Shown here: positions 20,649 through 27,545 of the stretch, piece by piece
Position numbering within the stretch: position 1 is the first letter of the stretch
How the letters are laid out: every line of letters begins with the position of its first letter
Source of the DNA: Sulfurimonas sp.
GTDB lineage: Bacteria; Campylobacterota; Campylobacteria; Campylobacterales; Sulfurimonadaceae
Direction: 5' to 3'
NCBI GenBank assembly: GCA_030949825.1
Contig: JAUZSC010000008.1
Coordinates: forward strand, 1-64,000
Length of the DNA stretch: 64,000 nucleotides
Notes under the pieces: generated by a model
Told to the model about the DNA's origin: nothing
The model's input: only the letters and a program-made list of their open reading frames with translations
Database searches by the model: none
Position numbers and translations under genes: made by a program

Positions 20649-21157
20649 TACATTAACCTTTTTGCTTTTTGTGCTTTAGAAGCATGATTAGCACGGATTT
20701 TTTTCTGTAATAACATTACACCATACTGAAGTGTTTCAGGACGAGGTGCACAACCTGGAAGATATAAATCAACAGGAATAATTCTGTCACAACCTTGAAC
20801 AGTTGCATATGTATTAAACATACCGCCAGTATTTGCACATGAACCCATAGAAATCACCCATCGTGGTTCTGTCATTTGGTCATATAAACGCTTAATAAAT
20901 TCAGCGTGTTTTTTTGTAAGCGTTCCTGCAACTATCATTACATCTGCTTGACGCGGTGAAGCACGAAAGATCGTACCAAAACGGTCAAAGTCAAATCGTG
21001 AAGCTCCAGATGCCATCATCTCGATACCACAACATGCAAGACCGTATGTCAATGCCCAGATAGAGTTTGAACGACCCCAGTTAACGATTTTATCTATACT
21101 TGTAAGTGCTACTGGTAATCCAGCATCTTGTGTATAATTTACTTTATGTTGTGCCAT
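20648..21157 (-). CDS. nuoB: NADH-quinone oxidoreductase subunit B
   Basis: Carries the terminal cluster N2 that reduces quinone. The N2 ligands are visible in [21 protein letters not shown] and [13 protein letters not shown] place the start at ATG 21157 (MAQHKVNY) because AAGGAGC lies about 8 bp upstream; a longer frame from 21178 (MEKRSFR) would contain that RBS inside the coding part. The chosen start gives 169 residues and a 19-bp overlap with the end of nuoA. Confidence 0.95.
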   Translation of the reverse strand: MAQHKVNYTQDAGLPVALTSIDKIVNWGRSNSIWALTYGLACCGIEMMASGASRFDFDRFGTIFRASPRQADVMIVAGTLTKKHAEFIKRLYDQMTEPRWVISMGSCANTGGMFNTYATVQGCDRIIPVDLYLPGCAPRPETLQYGVMLLQKKIRANHASKAQKAKRLM

Positions 21158-21528
21158 TCTAAAGCTCCTTTTTTCCATGCGTATATAAAACCGATTGTTA
21201 AAAGAAAAATAAACATTAACATCTCAGCAAAACCAAACCAACCTAGAAGTTTAAAATTTACTGCCCATGGGAACATAAAAATAATTTCAACATCAAAAAG
21301 TAAAAAGAGTAACGCGAACAGGTAAAACTGTGGCGAGATTCTATTTGGTTGTCGTGTAACTTCCGGTCCACATTCGTAAACCGATAATTTAATTTTTTCG
21401 CTATCTTTTGCTGCGAGTGCCCGAGATACACGACGAGCGAGTATTGTTGTCATCGTAAATGCACTAAATGTTAATACAAAAAGTACGAAAACACCAAAAT
21501 ACGGATTTGCTGTAGCAATATGCTCCAT
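21139..21528 (-). CDS. nuoA: NADH-quinone oxidoreductase subunit A
   Basis: First gene of the complex I operon; a 129-residue membrane subunit with three transmembrane helices. The conserved YECGPEV and [22 protein letters not shown] segments are diagnostic. An RBS (AAAGGTAGG) lies just before the ATG. Upstream, an 8-bp hairpin occurs in the presumed leader. Confidence 0.96.
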   Translation of the reverse strand: MEHIATANPYFGVFVLFVLTFSAFTMTTILARRVSRALAAKDSEKIKLSVYECGPEVTRQPNRISPQFYLFALLFLLFDVEIIFMFPWAVNFKLLGWFGFAEMLMFIFLLTIGFIYAWKKGALEWHNIK

Positions 21529-21547
21529 ATAACCTACCTTTAAAATT

Positions 21548-21577
21548 AAGAGCTAAACCCCTTGAAACCTAGCTCTT
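21548..21577 (-). promoter_or_regulatory. Hairpin in the 5' leader of the nuo operon
   Basis: AAGAGCTA (21570-21577 on the minus strand) and TAGCTCTT (21548-21555) form an 8-bp stem with a 14-nt loop, followed by AATTTT and then the nuoA RBS about 12 nt later. It could be an attenuator or an mRNA-stability element; the U-tract is weak. Seen in sequence, role inferred. Confidence 0.4.
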
Positions 21578-21748
21578 TTAATATTTGTTTTCTTATACAT
21601 TCAGACAAATGCCTGTTTTAGGGTACATAAGAAAAAACAGTTACTTGCACTATAACCAAAAGAGTATTAAAAAAAAGAAGATAGAAGGTTAAAAAAGGAT
21701 TCAATGTCACTAATCGCAACACTTATTTGAAGAGAGTTTAGTATTCTT

Positions 21749-21772
21749 AAGAGAGTTTGAAACTCTCCTAGA
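21749..21772. terminator. Palindrome downstream of the small repeat-protein gene
   Basis: GAGAGTTT and AAACTCTC form a near-perfect inverted repeat, followed on the plus strand by a T6 after 11 bp. It lies about 20 bp past the stop of the minus-strand small gene. It may act as a weak terminator; the run of T is not adjacent to the stem. Confidence 0.3.
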
Positions 21773-21789
21773 AAGTAGAATTTTTTATA

Positions 21790-22038
21790 TTAAAAACCAA
21801 TAACAGACTTCATTAGTTTTTCTTTATCAACAGATGCAGATGCTTTATCACCATCAACACTATCAGTCACATCCTTCATAGACACCTCTGTGCCTTTAGA
21901 TGCGGCAGCCATTGCTTTTTCTTTGTCAACAGAACCCATTGCTTTATCTGTATCTACTGAAGAAGCGATGCCACCCATATCAAATGCAAATGCCATACTT
22001 GATACTAATACTATTGTTGTTACGATTTTACCCATCAT
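21790..22038 (-). CDS. Small secreted protein with SVDxDKAM repeats
   Basis: An 82-residue protein with a signal peptide (MMGKIVTTIVLVSSMAFAF, likely cut after AFA). The mature part of about 60 residues carries four copies of an eight-residue unit: SVDTDKAM (27-34), SVDKEKAM (36-43), SVDGDKAS (60-67) and SVDKEKLM (69-76), arranged as two pairs. No known domain is recognised. It has AAGGAAAA upstream of a double ATG and its own TATAAT at 22069-22074, overlapping the end of the AAA+ ATPase gene. Highly charged repeats in the periplasm could bind cations or form a coiled assembly; unknown. Confidence 0.7.
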   Translation of the reverse strand: MMGKIVTTIVLVSSMAFAFDMGGIASSVDTDKAMGSVDKEKAMAAASKGTEVSMKDVTDSVDGDKASASVDKEKLMKSVIGF

Positions 22039-22068
22039 TATGTTTTCCTTAGGAGTTTATTTGGCGAC

Positions 22069-22074
22069 ATTATA
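22069..22074 (-). promoter_or_regulatory. -10 box of the small repeat-protein gene
   Basis: Perfect TATAAT on the minus strand, 31 bp before the RBS-ATG region, directly after the upstream ATPase gene ends. This suggests a separate, probably strong, transcript for the small secreted protein. Confidence 0.5.
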
Positions 22075-22079
22075 GTAGA

Positions 22080-23816
22080 CTACTTCTTCAAAAATCCCAT
22101 CATTTTTTCACTGTCAAAGTTAGCATCTTTTTCTCGTTTTATTTCATCTGTAAAATCTTCAAGAGAAAAAAGTGGTTCGTCCATTACTGCCACTTTATAG
22201 GCTGTGTTTTTAACTATTAAACTTATTTGTCCACCTGTTAGAGAGTATTTTGCTAACTCTTTTGTATCAACATCATCTGCGTAAGGAGCTGCTGTTGGTA
22301 ACATTAATTTCCAAAGCTCTACTCTTTGTTTTTCATCTGGTTTTTTAAATTCTATCTTATAATTAAATCTTCTTGAAAATGCTTTATCTATATTTTCAAG
22401 TAAGTTTGTTGTGGCGATAAGCATACCTTTAAAGTTTTCAATCTGCTCTAAAAATATGTTTTGCATTTGGTTGTGCATCTGGTCTGAGCCTGTGATGTTT
22501 CCACTTGAACGAGCCCCTAAAAACTGGTCTGCTTCATTGAGTAAAAGAATTGGTTCAGATTTTGTTTTTTCACACAAGTCATAAAAACTATCAAATATTT
22601 TTCGCACATTTTTTTCACTCTCTCCTACATACATAGAAAGGATCTTTGAACAATCAAAGGCTAATACCTGCCTTTTTAATGATTTTGCAAGTGAGTACGC
22701 TGTCATTGTTTTACCAGTTCCCGCTGCCCCGTAAAAAATTATTCTTGCATCTATGCCACTTTTTTTATCTTTGACTCCCCACTCAACAAGACGACTTACT
22801 ACTGTTTTATCGACTTGTTTCATAAGGGTTTCAAGCGTCAGCTGTGTTTTTTCACTCAGAACGACATCTTCAAGTGAAGTTTCAGGTTCTATAAGCTCAA
22901 AAATATCTTGTTCATCTATAAGAGCATTCAGTTTTAAGCGTCGCACTTTTTTATTTTTTTGAGGATGAATAATACTTTGTAAAATATCATCAACAATAAA
23001 AAATGCTCGAGAAATGCCACCAAAAGGGTTGAGCATCTCTTCATAGTCAATGATACCTTCATTTATAAGATTTGCCCCATCCTCAAGTAAAGAACGGTTT
23101 TTAATTCTGTCATATTCATCTAAAGATATCAACTCTATAAGTGTATTCATCTCACGAAGTGACGCATCTGTGGCAGAATACTCTTCTCGTAAAAGTGCTA
23201 TAAAAATCACTTGCTCTTTCAAGTCCATCTTTTTTTGTTTAAAAAATTTATCTAAAACAAGTTTTTCTGATGTTTGTTCGACTCTTTCTTCTATGCGTTT
23301 TTCAAGTAAGTTTAGCTTGTTTTGAACTCTGTCAATCCCTAAAGAATGCTCATGCACATTTTGTCTGATTTCGCTCATCTTCTGGTACAACTCTATTCTG
23401 AAAAACTGGTCCTGAAGGTATTCGAGGTGGTCAGCATAAGGTTTAATGTCGGGTAAATCAGATTCTAGTGTTCCGTATTGTAAAAGTTTTAAAAATGACG
23501 GAGAAAGTGCTATAGAAGTGTTTAACAACTCAAGCGGTGTAACTTCAGAAATTTTAATCGGCGTAAAACTTTGCTGATGCAACCAGCCAAGTTCTAAGAG
23601 GTTTTTGATTTGTTCTAAGTACTGTAAAAATTCATATTTTTCAATTCCGTATAAGTCTTGAAGAAGACCGAGGATAAGCATATCATCTTCACCTTCCATA
23701 TATTTTTGTGCCAAATACTGTAAGATGTTCGCCTCTACCTCATTACATTTTAAATGCTCAAATATACTTGACTCAGAAACTACTTTTGCTGATAAAAAAT
23801 CCACTAAACTCTGCAT
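22080..23816 (-). CDS. AAA+ family ATPase
   Basis: A 578-residue cytoplasmic protein. The C-terminal half is an AAA+ module with Walker A GAAGTGKT (about 362-369), a Walker B-like ILLLNEADQF in which asparagine replaces the usual first acidic residue, and ATTN (sensor 1) followed by AFSRRFNYKIEF (arginine finger region). The N-terminal 350 residues are helical and charged with no recognised domain. This arrangement is found in stand-alone bacterial AAA proteins of unknown client. It is 9 bp downstream of nfo in a three-gene minus-strand set. Confidence 0.8.
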   Translation of the reverse strand: MQSLVDFLSAKVVSESSIFEHLKCNEVEANILQYLAQKYMEGEDDMLILGLLQDLYGIEKYEFLQYLEQIKNLLELGWLHQQSFTPIKISEVTPLELLNTSIALSPSFLKLLQYGTLESDLPDIKPYADHLEYLQDQFFRIELYQKMSEIRQNVHEHSLGIDRVQNKLNLLEKRIEERVEQTSEKLVLDKFFKQKKMDLKEQVIFIALLREEYSATDASLREMNTLIELISLDEYDRIKNRSLLEDGANLINEGIIDYEEMLNPFGGISRAFFIVDDILQSIIHPQKNKKVRRLKLNALIDEQDIFELIEPETSLEDVVLSEKTQLTLETLMKQVDKTVVSRLVEWGVKDKKSGIDARIIFYGAAGTGKTMTAYSLAKSLKRQVLAFDCSKILSMYVGESEKNVRKIFDSFYDLCEKTKSEPILLLNEADQFLGARSSGNITGSDQMHNQMQNIFLEQIENFKGMLIATTNLLENIDKAFSRRFNYKIEFKKPDEKQRVELWKLMLPTAAPYADDVDTKELAKYSLTGGQISLIVKNTAYKVAVMDEPLFSLEDFTDEIKREKDANFDSEKMMGFLKK

Positions 23817-23825
23817 AAACTACCT

Positions 23826-24719
23826 TTACTTAACAAATGAATACAGTAATTCTATCTCATCTTTCCAAATGCTTTCATCTATAGTCTCAAGAACAAGTGG
23901 AATATCATCCATTCTGCTGTCATTCATAATAAACCTGAAGTTATCAAGTCCTATCTCACCCTCACCTAAAGAATGGTGTCTGTCTACGCGACTCCCAAGA
24001 GCTGGTTTAGAGTCGTTGATATGCATAGCCATTAAGTACTCACGCCCAACTATCGAGTCAAAATCACCCCATGTTTTATCGTAAGTTTCTCGTGTTCTTA
24101 TGTCGTAACCCGCTGTAAACATATGGCAGGTATCTATACAAACTCCAACACGAGACTTGTCCTCGATTCTTTCTATAATGTATGCTAGATGCTCAAATTT
24201 ATAACCAAGATTTGTTCCCTGACCTGCAGTGTTTTCTATAATGGCTTTTACATTTTTTGTTTTATCAAGTGCATAGTTTATAGACTCTACGATTAAGTCT
24301 AAACATTCGTTTTCTATTTTTTGAACAAATTCAGGGTCTCGTTTTTCTGCCGCTTTAAGTTTTACTAAGTGACTTCCAGGATGAAAGTTAAGTTTATCAA
24401 GTCCTAAAATATCGCATCGCTCTAACTCGTCTATAAAAGCTACACGACTTTTTTCAAGTTTCTCAGGGTCAGGATTACCAAGATTTATAAGGTAACTATC
24501 GTGGGGCAATATATGTTTAGCTTGAATTCCACTTGCTTCTAAGACCTTAAACCAAGCATCTATAGTCTTGGTATCTAAGGGTTTAGCATCCCATCTTTTT
24601 TGATTTTTAGTAAACAAGGCAAAGGCATTTGCTCCTATTTCTTGAGCATGTTTAACAGCATTAAAAACACCACCACTCGCACTTGTATGTGCTCCTACAA
24701 ATTTAGTATGTTTGTCCAT
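23826..24719 (-). CDS. nfo: Deoxyribonuclease IV (apurinic/apyrimidinic endonuclease)
   Basis: Endonuclease IV cleaves DNA 5' of abasic sites in base excision repair using three zinc ions. The 297-residue TIM-barrel protein shows the metal ligands in [61 protein letters not shown]. Length is close to E. coli Nfo. The start directly abuts the stop of the upstream lipoprotein gene. Confidence 0.97.
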   Translation of the reverse strand: MDKHTKFVGAHTSASGGVFNAVKHAQEIGANAFALFTKNQKRWDAKPLDTKTIDAWFKVLEASGIQAKHILPHDSYLINLGNPDPEKLEKSRVAFIDELERCDILGLDKLNFHPGSHLVKLKAAEKRDPEFVQKIENECLDLIVESINYALDKTKNVKAIIENTAGQGTNLGYKFEHLAYIIERIEDKSRVGVCIDTCHMFTAGYDIRTRETYDKTWGDFDSIVGREYLMAMHINDSKPALGSRVDRHHSLGEGEIGLDNFRFIMNDSRMDDIPLVLETIDESIWKDEIELLYSFVK

Positions 24720-25187
24720 CTATTTTATATCCTTGATTTTAAATATTATTTTATTCTTTTTGTCTTTAAAGAAAATACTTTTGTTTGTGACTTTATAGAT
24801 TATATCTACATCTCTATTAGTAATTCTTTGCTCAAATCCATCATCTGTAATCTGCTTATTCTTTCCATCATAAATCACCTGACCTAAGAGAATATTTTGC
24901 AAAAGACTATCAGGATAAGAGAAATGCAAATACTCTTCATTAAAAGCACTTTTTGTAGTACACCCTGCACTCACACATATCAAAGTATTTATCTCTATCT
25001 TTTGAACTGGATTACCAGCAATAAAAAGTTCTAATTCAATAGCATCTCCTGTATTACGAAGATAGCCAATATCTGCAAATTTTATCTTTGGAGATTTGAT
25101 AATAATAATCTTTGCTTGTGTCGTTTCATAATTTTTTATACTACAAGCAGAAAACAAAAGGATAAAAGAGAGTAATATATATTTCAT
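24720..25187 (-). CDS. Putative lipoprotein upstream of nfo
   Basis: A 155-residue protein with signal peptide MKYILLSFILLFSAC; the lipobox LFSAC makes C15 the lipidated residue. The mature part is beta-rich with no recognised domain and a possible disulfide pair (C.SAGC). Lipoproteins of this kind next to nfo occur in Campylobacterales, but I cannot assign a function. Its stop is contiguous with the nfo start, suggesting co-transcription. Confidence 0.65.
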   Translation of the reverse strand: MKYILLSFILLFSACSIKNYETTQAKIIIIKSPKIKFADIGYLRNTGDAIELELFIAGNPVQKIEINTLICVSAGCTTKSAFNEEYLHFSYPDSLLQNILLGQVIYDGKNKQITDDGFEQRITNRDVDIIYKVTNKSIFFKDKKNKIIFKIKDIK

Positions 25188-25259
25188 AAATGAATTGTAG
25201 CAAGATTATTATGACAATTTGCAATGTATTTAAGTTGATGTGATTTTTTCGTGTAGGAT

Positions 25260-25291
25260 TCTAATGTTCTCGTATGATTACTCATACGAGA
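25260..25291 (+). promoter_or_regulatory. Sense promoter -10 and 5'-terminal hairpin, copy 1
   Basis: TCTAAT (25260-25265) is followed within 3 bp by TCTCGTATG (25268-25276), a 6-nt loop, and CATACGAGA (25283-25291). A 9-bp stem at the very 5' end of the transcript is what protects AapA-type toxin mRNAs from degradation. Confidence 0.6.
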
Positions 25292-25314
25292 CATACCAAA
25301 ATAGGAGGTCGCTT

Positions 25315-25389
25315 TTGAAGCGATTTATTCTAAAACTTCACTTTAAGCTTGGCAGTTTAAAAGTGAGTTTTAAGATTGAGAGGATTTAA
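25315..25389 (+). CDS. Candidate AapA-like type I toxin peptide, copy 1 (24 aa, TTG start)
   Basis: Starts at TTG 6 bp after a perfect AGGAGG (25303-25308). The peptide begins MKRFILKLHFKLG and ends KIERI; it has seven lysine/arginine residues alternating with hydrophobics and no acidic residue before E22, giving a cationic amphipathic chain. The start codon sits in the loop of TCGCTT-TTG-AAGCGA, so translation is probably gated by folding. The pattern LK-x-x-F-x-LG-x-x-KV resembles the C-terminal half of Helicobacter AapA toxins, as recalled. Copy 3 is identical except for the last residue. Not verified by search. Confidence 0.65.
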   Translation: MKRFILKLHFKLGSLKVSFKIERI

Positions 25390-25409
25390 CCCTTTCAATC
25401 TCTCTCTAT
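25326..25409 (-). ncRNA. Candidate antisense antitoxin RNA, copy 1
   Basis: A -10-like TATAGT on the minus strand (25416-25421) sits just beyond the toxin ORF and points back across it. The predicted RNA would start near 25409, cover the ORF and fold into two hairpins complementary to those of the mRNA. The 3' end is a guess at the foot of the second hairpin. Equivalent sites in copies 2 and 3 are perfect TATAAT. Confidence 0.5.
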
Positions 25410-25463
25410 TTTGGTACTATAATATAGAAAAAGATTAGCTTTTTACAAGTACTGTAAGAAATT

Positions 25464-26064
25464 TTAATAATCACTCAAAAGTTGTTGTTTTTTTCTTAGG
25501 TACTCATCATCAGTGATTAAACTATCATCCTTCATTTTTTTTAATTTTACTAATTTTTCTTCAAGTGTTAAATTTGCTTTAGTTACTTCTTTTTTATAGA
25601 TATTCTTATTAAATGTAATCTCTCTCTTTTCATACTGAGCTAATAGTTTCTCAATAACTGGTGTCATTTTAGTTTTCACACTAGACCATTTTGATAAGTC
25701 TAATCCACCTTTTCCAATCATATCATACTCAGCATAACCTATTTTATTCATACCTTTAAATAAATGTATCTCTGCATATGCTAAAAATGTTGTAATATCC
25801 CAAGTCTGTAATGCTGTATATGTCATTTTAATCTTACAAGATTTTGGTAATCCATCTTTATCATAAACATCTGTGGCAATTCCATGTTCATGAAAAATAT
25901 TTTCTACCACAGGGATAAAATCATCTACTATAACTTTTGGATTATTTTCAATACAAACATATTCTAATGCGTGTTTTTTATCAACGGCTTCAACAAGCAT
26001 CGTTGAACAACCACTAAATAATACGATAGACAACACTCCAAGGGTTAATAGTATTTTTTTTCAA
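25464..26064 (-). CDS. Lipoprotein with C-terminal SHOCT-like domain (start region frameshifted)
   Basis: The mature protein follows a lipobox (LFSGC) and ends with KLKKMKDDSLITDDEYLRKKQQLL, a SHOCT motif (short C-terminal domain). The middle resembles Sbal_3080-type lipoproteins. The frame opens only at a GTG inside the signal peptide; upstream, TTG at 26064 behind AGGAATT would give (M)KKILLTLGVLSIVLFSGC if the T8 run at 26054-26061 were seven bases. I therefore place the start at 26064, giving 199 residues after correction. It is flanked on both sides by toxin-antitoxin-like copies. Confidence 0.65.
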
Positions 26065-26186
26065 TTTAATTCCTAATTTATTATATTTATTTGTTATCAG
26101 CATTTCAAATAAGAGAAAAGTCTAAAAATGAAAATTCATGACAATTTGAAATGTATTTTAATTGATGTGATTTTTTCGTGTAAAAC

Positions 26187-26219
26187 TCTAATATTCTCGT
26201 ATAATTATATTATACGAGA
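26187..26219 (+). promoter_or_regulatory. Sense promoter -10 and 5'-terminal hairpin, copy 2
   Basis: TCTAAT (26187-26192), then an 11-bp stem TCTCGTATAAT (26195-26205) with ATTATACGAGA (26209-26219) and a 3-nt loop. The G-C pair of copies 1 and 3 at the ninth position is A-T here, a compensatory change. Confidence 0.6.
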
Positions 26220-26244
26220 CATACCAATACTTGAGGAGGAACTT

Positions 26245-26319
26245 TTGAAGAAGTTTCTACTAAAGATTGATTTTAAATTTGGAAGATTTAAAATCGTCTT
26301 CAAAATTGGGAGGCATTAG
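26245..26319 (+). CDS. Candidate AapA-like type I toxin peptide, copy 2 (24 aa, TTG start)
   Basis: AGGAGG (26234-26239) precedes TTG by 5 bp. The peptide begins MKKFLLKIDFKFG and ends KIGRH. Against copy 1 about half the residues differ, nearly all conservatively (K/R, I/L/V, L/F), and length is identical, which argues for selection on the peptide. The start codon lies between AACTT and AAGTT, which can pair. A longer frame reading in from 26128 is an extension through the promoter and is not likely used. Confidence 0.65.
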   Translation: MKKFLLKIDFKFGRFKIVFKIGRH

Positions 26320-26338
26320 CCTCTCAATTTCCTCATCT
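26257..26338 (-). ncRNA. Candidate antisense antitoxin RNA, copy 2
   Basis: A perfect TATAAT on the minus strand (26345-26350) points across the peptide ORF. Start near 26338 and end near 26257 are inferred from the -10 position and the second hairpin. Confidence 0.5.
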
Positions 26339-26350
26339 ATTGGAATTATA

Positions 26351-26649
26351 ACATAGAAAATAAAGAATGAATATTCTATTTTAACACTCTCCAGCACAGC
26401 AGAGAAATTTGTAGCCAGATTATTATGACAATTTTCTCGTTGCACCTCTCCTGAGGTGTAACGTAGTGTTATCTTATATCACTTTATATTCATTCCATCT
26501 CAGAGAGATGGAACGAGAAGAAGTTATCAGTTTAGCAATTTAGCTCCCATACAGGCTCATTATAATTATAACGGCTTCAACGAGAAAATCAATCTACATC
26601 AACCGACTCTGTAGTATTAGTATACTACCTTTCTTGAGTGGTGATGTTA
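26351..26649. other. Gene-free stretch with strong hairpins
   Basis: No convincing gene is seen. It holds an 11-bp hairpin CGTTGCACCTC (26438-26448) / GAGGTGTAACG (26453-26463) with loop TCCT, and a 9-bp hairpin TTCCATCTC (26493-26501) / GAGATGGAA (26505-26513). TTCTCGTT at 26434-26441 can also pair with AACGAGAA at 26512-26519 to enclose both, and AACGAGAAAA recurs at 26580-26589. TAGCCAGATTATTATGACA (26412-26430) repeats the segment before copy 1 at 25199-25217 with one change. Possibly a structured RNA or a transposon remnant. Confidence 0.5.
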
Positions 26650-26871
26650 TTATACAAGCGAGTGATTATTAGTAAGTTTCGCAAGCTTATCTACCTTAGA
26701 GCTCTTATCTAGCATAAACTCTACATAAGTTCTCTCATTATGTTCTTTTGAGAAACGTATAGGAGTTTGTATACTAAACAATGAAGTATTCTCATAGCTA
26801 TAGTCTACTCTTTGTTTTTCTTTTGTTTGTTGGTCTTGGTTGTCTTTTGATGAATTGAAGCCGTGTTCCAT
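26650..26871 (-). CDS. Small hypothetical protein
   Basis: A 73-residue soluble, hydrophilic protein (MEHGFNSSKDNQDQQTKEK...) with no recognised domain. AAAGGATAG precedes the ATG by 4-5 bp and overlaps the stop region of the upstream 121-residue gene, so the two form an operon. It sits in the island between copies 2 and 3 of the toxin-antitoxin-like module. Unknown role. Confidence 0.5.
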   Translation of the reverse strand: MEHGFNSSKDNQDQQTKEKQRVDYSYENTSLFSIQTPIRFSKEHNERTYVEFMLDKSSKVDKLAKLTNNHSLV

Positions 26872-26881
26872 ATCTATCCTT

Positions 26882-27247
26882 TTACCATTGTTTTCCGTAT
26901 CTCACAACCGAACTATGCGTATCTTTAAAACCTTTTTCTATTTGTTTTTCTAGGTCTTCTTCTCTTTGTATAATTTGGTCAAACAATCTAGCCTGAGAAC
27001 CCAATACTTGCCCCCAATCAACGGAGTTATCTCCATTATCATTCGCATAACGAATTGTAGAGATTAAGGTCTTATCATTGAGTTTTTCTTTAACAAACTT
27101 ATGTGTTTCATCGAGTTTTGTTTGTAGCTTATCGTATTTATCTCTTTGGAGATGCAGCTCTCTTGCTAGAACTTCATTCCCTGTTTTAAGATGTTTCATT
27201 TGGGCTATCATATATTTTTCAAATTCTGTTAGGTTTTCTGTGTTCAT
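26882..27247 (-). CDS. Hypothetical coiled-coil protein
   Basis: A 121-residue charged protein predicted to be largely helical, with heptad-like stretches at about 15-55 and 88-108 (REEDLEKQIEKGF). No known domain. The ATG follows AAGGAAAC by 3-4 bp. First gene of a two-gene minus-strand operon within the accessory island; resembles small plasmid or phage accessory proteins in composition, but I do not recognise it. Confidence 0.55.
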   Translation of the reverse strand: MNTENLTEFEKYMIAQMKHLKTGNEVLARELHLQRDKYDKLQTKLDETHKFVKEKLNDKTLISTIRYANDNGDNSVDWGQVLGSQARLFDQIIQREEDLEKQIEKGFKDTHSSVVRYGKQW

Positions 27248-27363
27248 ATTGTTTCCTTTTGTTTACTGAGTATTATAACTTTTATCTCCTGTGAAATGAA
27301 ACAAAGAAAATAGTATGACAGATTGCAAGATTTTTGAGTTGATGTGATGTTTTCGTGTAAGAT

Positions 27364-27395
27364 TATAATGTTCTCGTATGATTACTCATACGAGA
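27364..27395 (+). promoter_or_regulatory. Sense promoter -10 and 5'-terminal hairpin, copy 3
   Basis: Perfect TATAAT (27364-27369) followed by TCTCGTATG (27372-27380), loop ATTACT and CATACGAGA (27387-27395). Best sense -10 of the three copies. Confidence 0.65.
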
Positions 27396-27418
27396 CAAAC
27401 CAAAATAGGAGGTCGCTT

Positions 27419-27493
27419 TTGAAGCGATTTATTCTAAAACTTCACTTTAAGCTTGGCAGTTTAAAAGTGAGTTTTAAGATTGAGAGGGTTTAA
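27419..27493 (+). CDS. Candidate AapA-like type I toxin peptide, copy 3 (24 aa, TTG start)
   Basis: TTG follows AGGAGG (27407-27412) by 6 bp. The peptide equals copy 1 except for valine instead of isoleucine at the last position. The same TCGCTT-TTG-AAGCGA hairpin surrounds the start codon. See copy 1 for the reasoning on family and function. Confidence 0.65.
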   Translation: MKRFILKLHFKLGSLKVSFKIERV

Positions 27494-27513
27494 CCCTTTC
27501 AATCTCTCTCTAT
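27430..27513 (-). ncRNA. Candidate antisense antitoxin RNA, copy 3
   Basis: A perfect TATAAT on the minus strand (27520-27525) abuts ACCAAAATAG and points back through the ORF. Start near 27513; the 3' end near 27430 is inferred from the second hairpin. Confidence 0.52.
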
Positions 27514-27545
27514 TTTGGTATTATACCACAAGACAGAAAATAAGA

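Larger units (their letters stand above)
25234..25414 (+). repeat. Type I toxin-antitoxin-like module, copy 1 of 3
   Basis: One of three copies of a roughly 200-bp element (others at 26165-26343 and 27337-27518). In order it holds a promoter region (TTGATGTGATTTTTTCGTGT, then TCTAAT), a 5' hairpin, a long-range pairing element CCAAAATAG, an AGGAGG, a 24-codon ORF, and the partner CTATTTTGG. Copies 1 and 3 are nearly identical in the transcribed part; copy 2 is diverged but keeps every stem. Confidence 0.8.
26165..26343 (+). repeat. Type I toxin-antitoxin-like module, copy 2 of 3 (diverged)
   Basis: Same order of elements as copy 1, with many substitutions that preserve pairing: TCTCGTATA/TATACGAGA in the 5' hairpin, CCAATA/TATTGG in the long-range helix, GATTTTAAAT/ATTTAAAATC inside the ORF and AGGC/GCCT around the stop codon. 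Confidence 0.78.
27337..27518 (+). repeat. Type I toxin-antitoxin-like module, copy 3 of 3
   Basis: Almost identical to copy 1 from the 5' hairpin to CTATTTTGG. The stop-codon hairpin reads AGGGTTTAACCCT here, fully paired, while copy 1 has one mismatch (AGGA). It ends 28 bp before dinB. Confidence 0.8.

Noticed and set aside
26128..26319. A 63-residue ORF over copy 2
   Set aside because: It reads through the promoter and 5' hairpin; the part shared with the other copies is only the last 24 codons after AGGAGG.
26431..26520. Integron attC or attachment site
   Set aside because: The hairpins lack the GTTRRRY/RYYYAAC core pair and no integrase or gene cassettes are nearby.
25234..27518. CRISPR array or large direct-repeat array
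   Set aside because: Only three copies, each about 200 bp, separated by genes of unequal length, with internal hairpins and an ORF.
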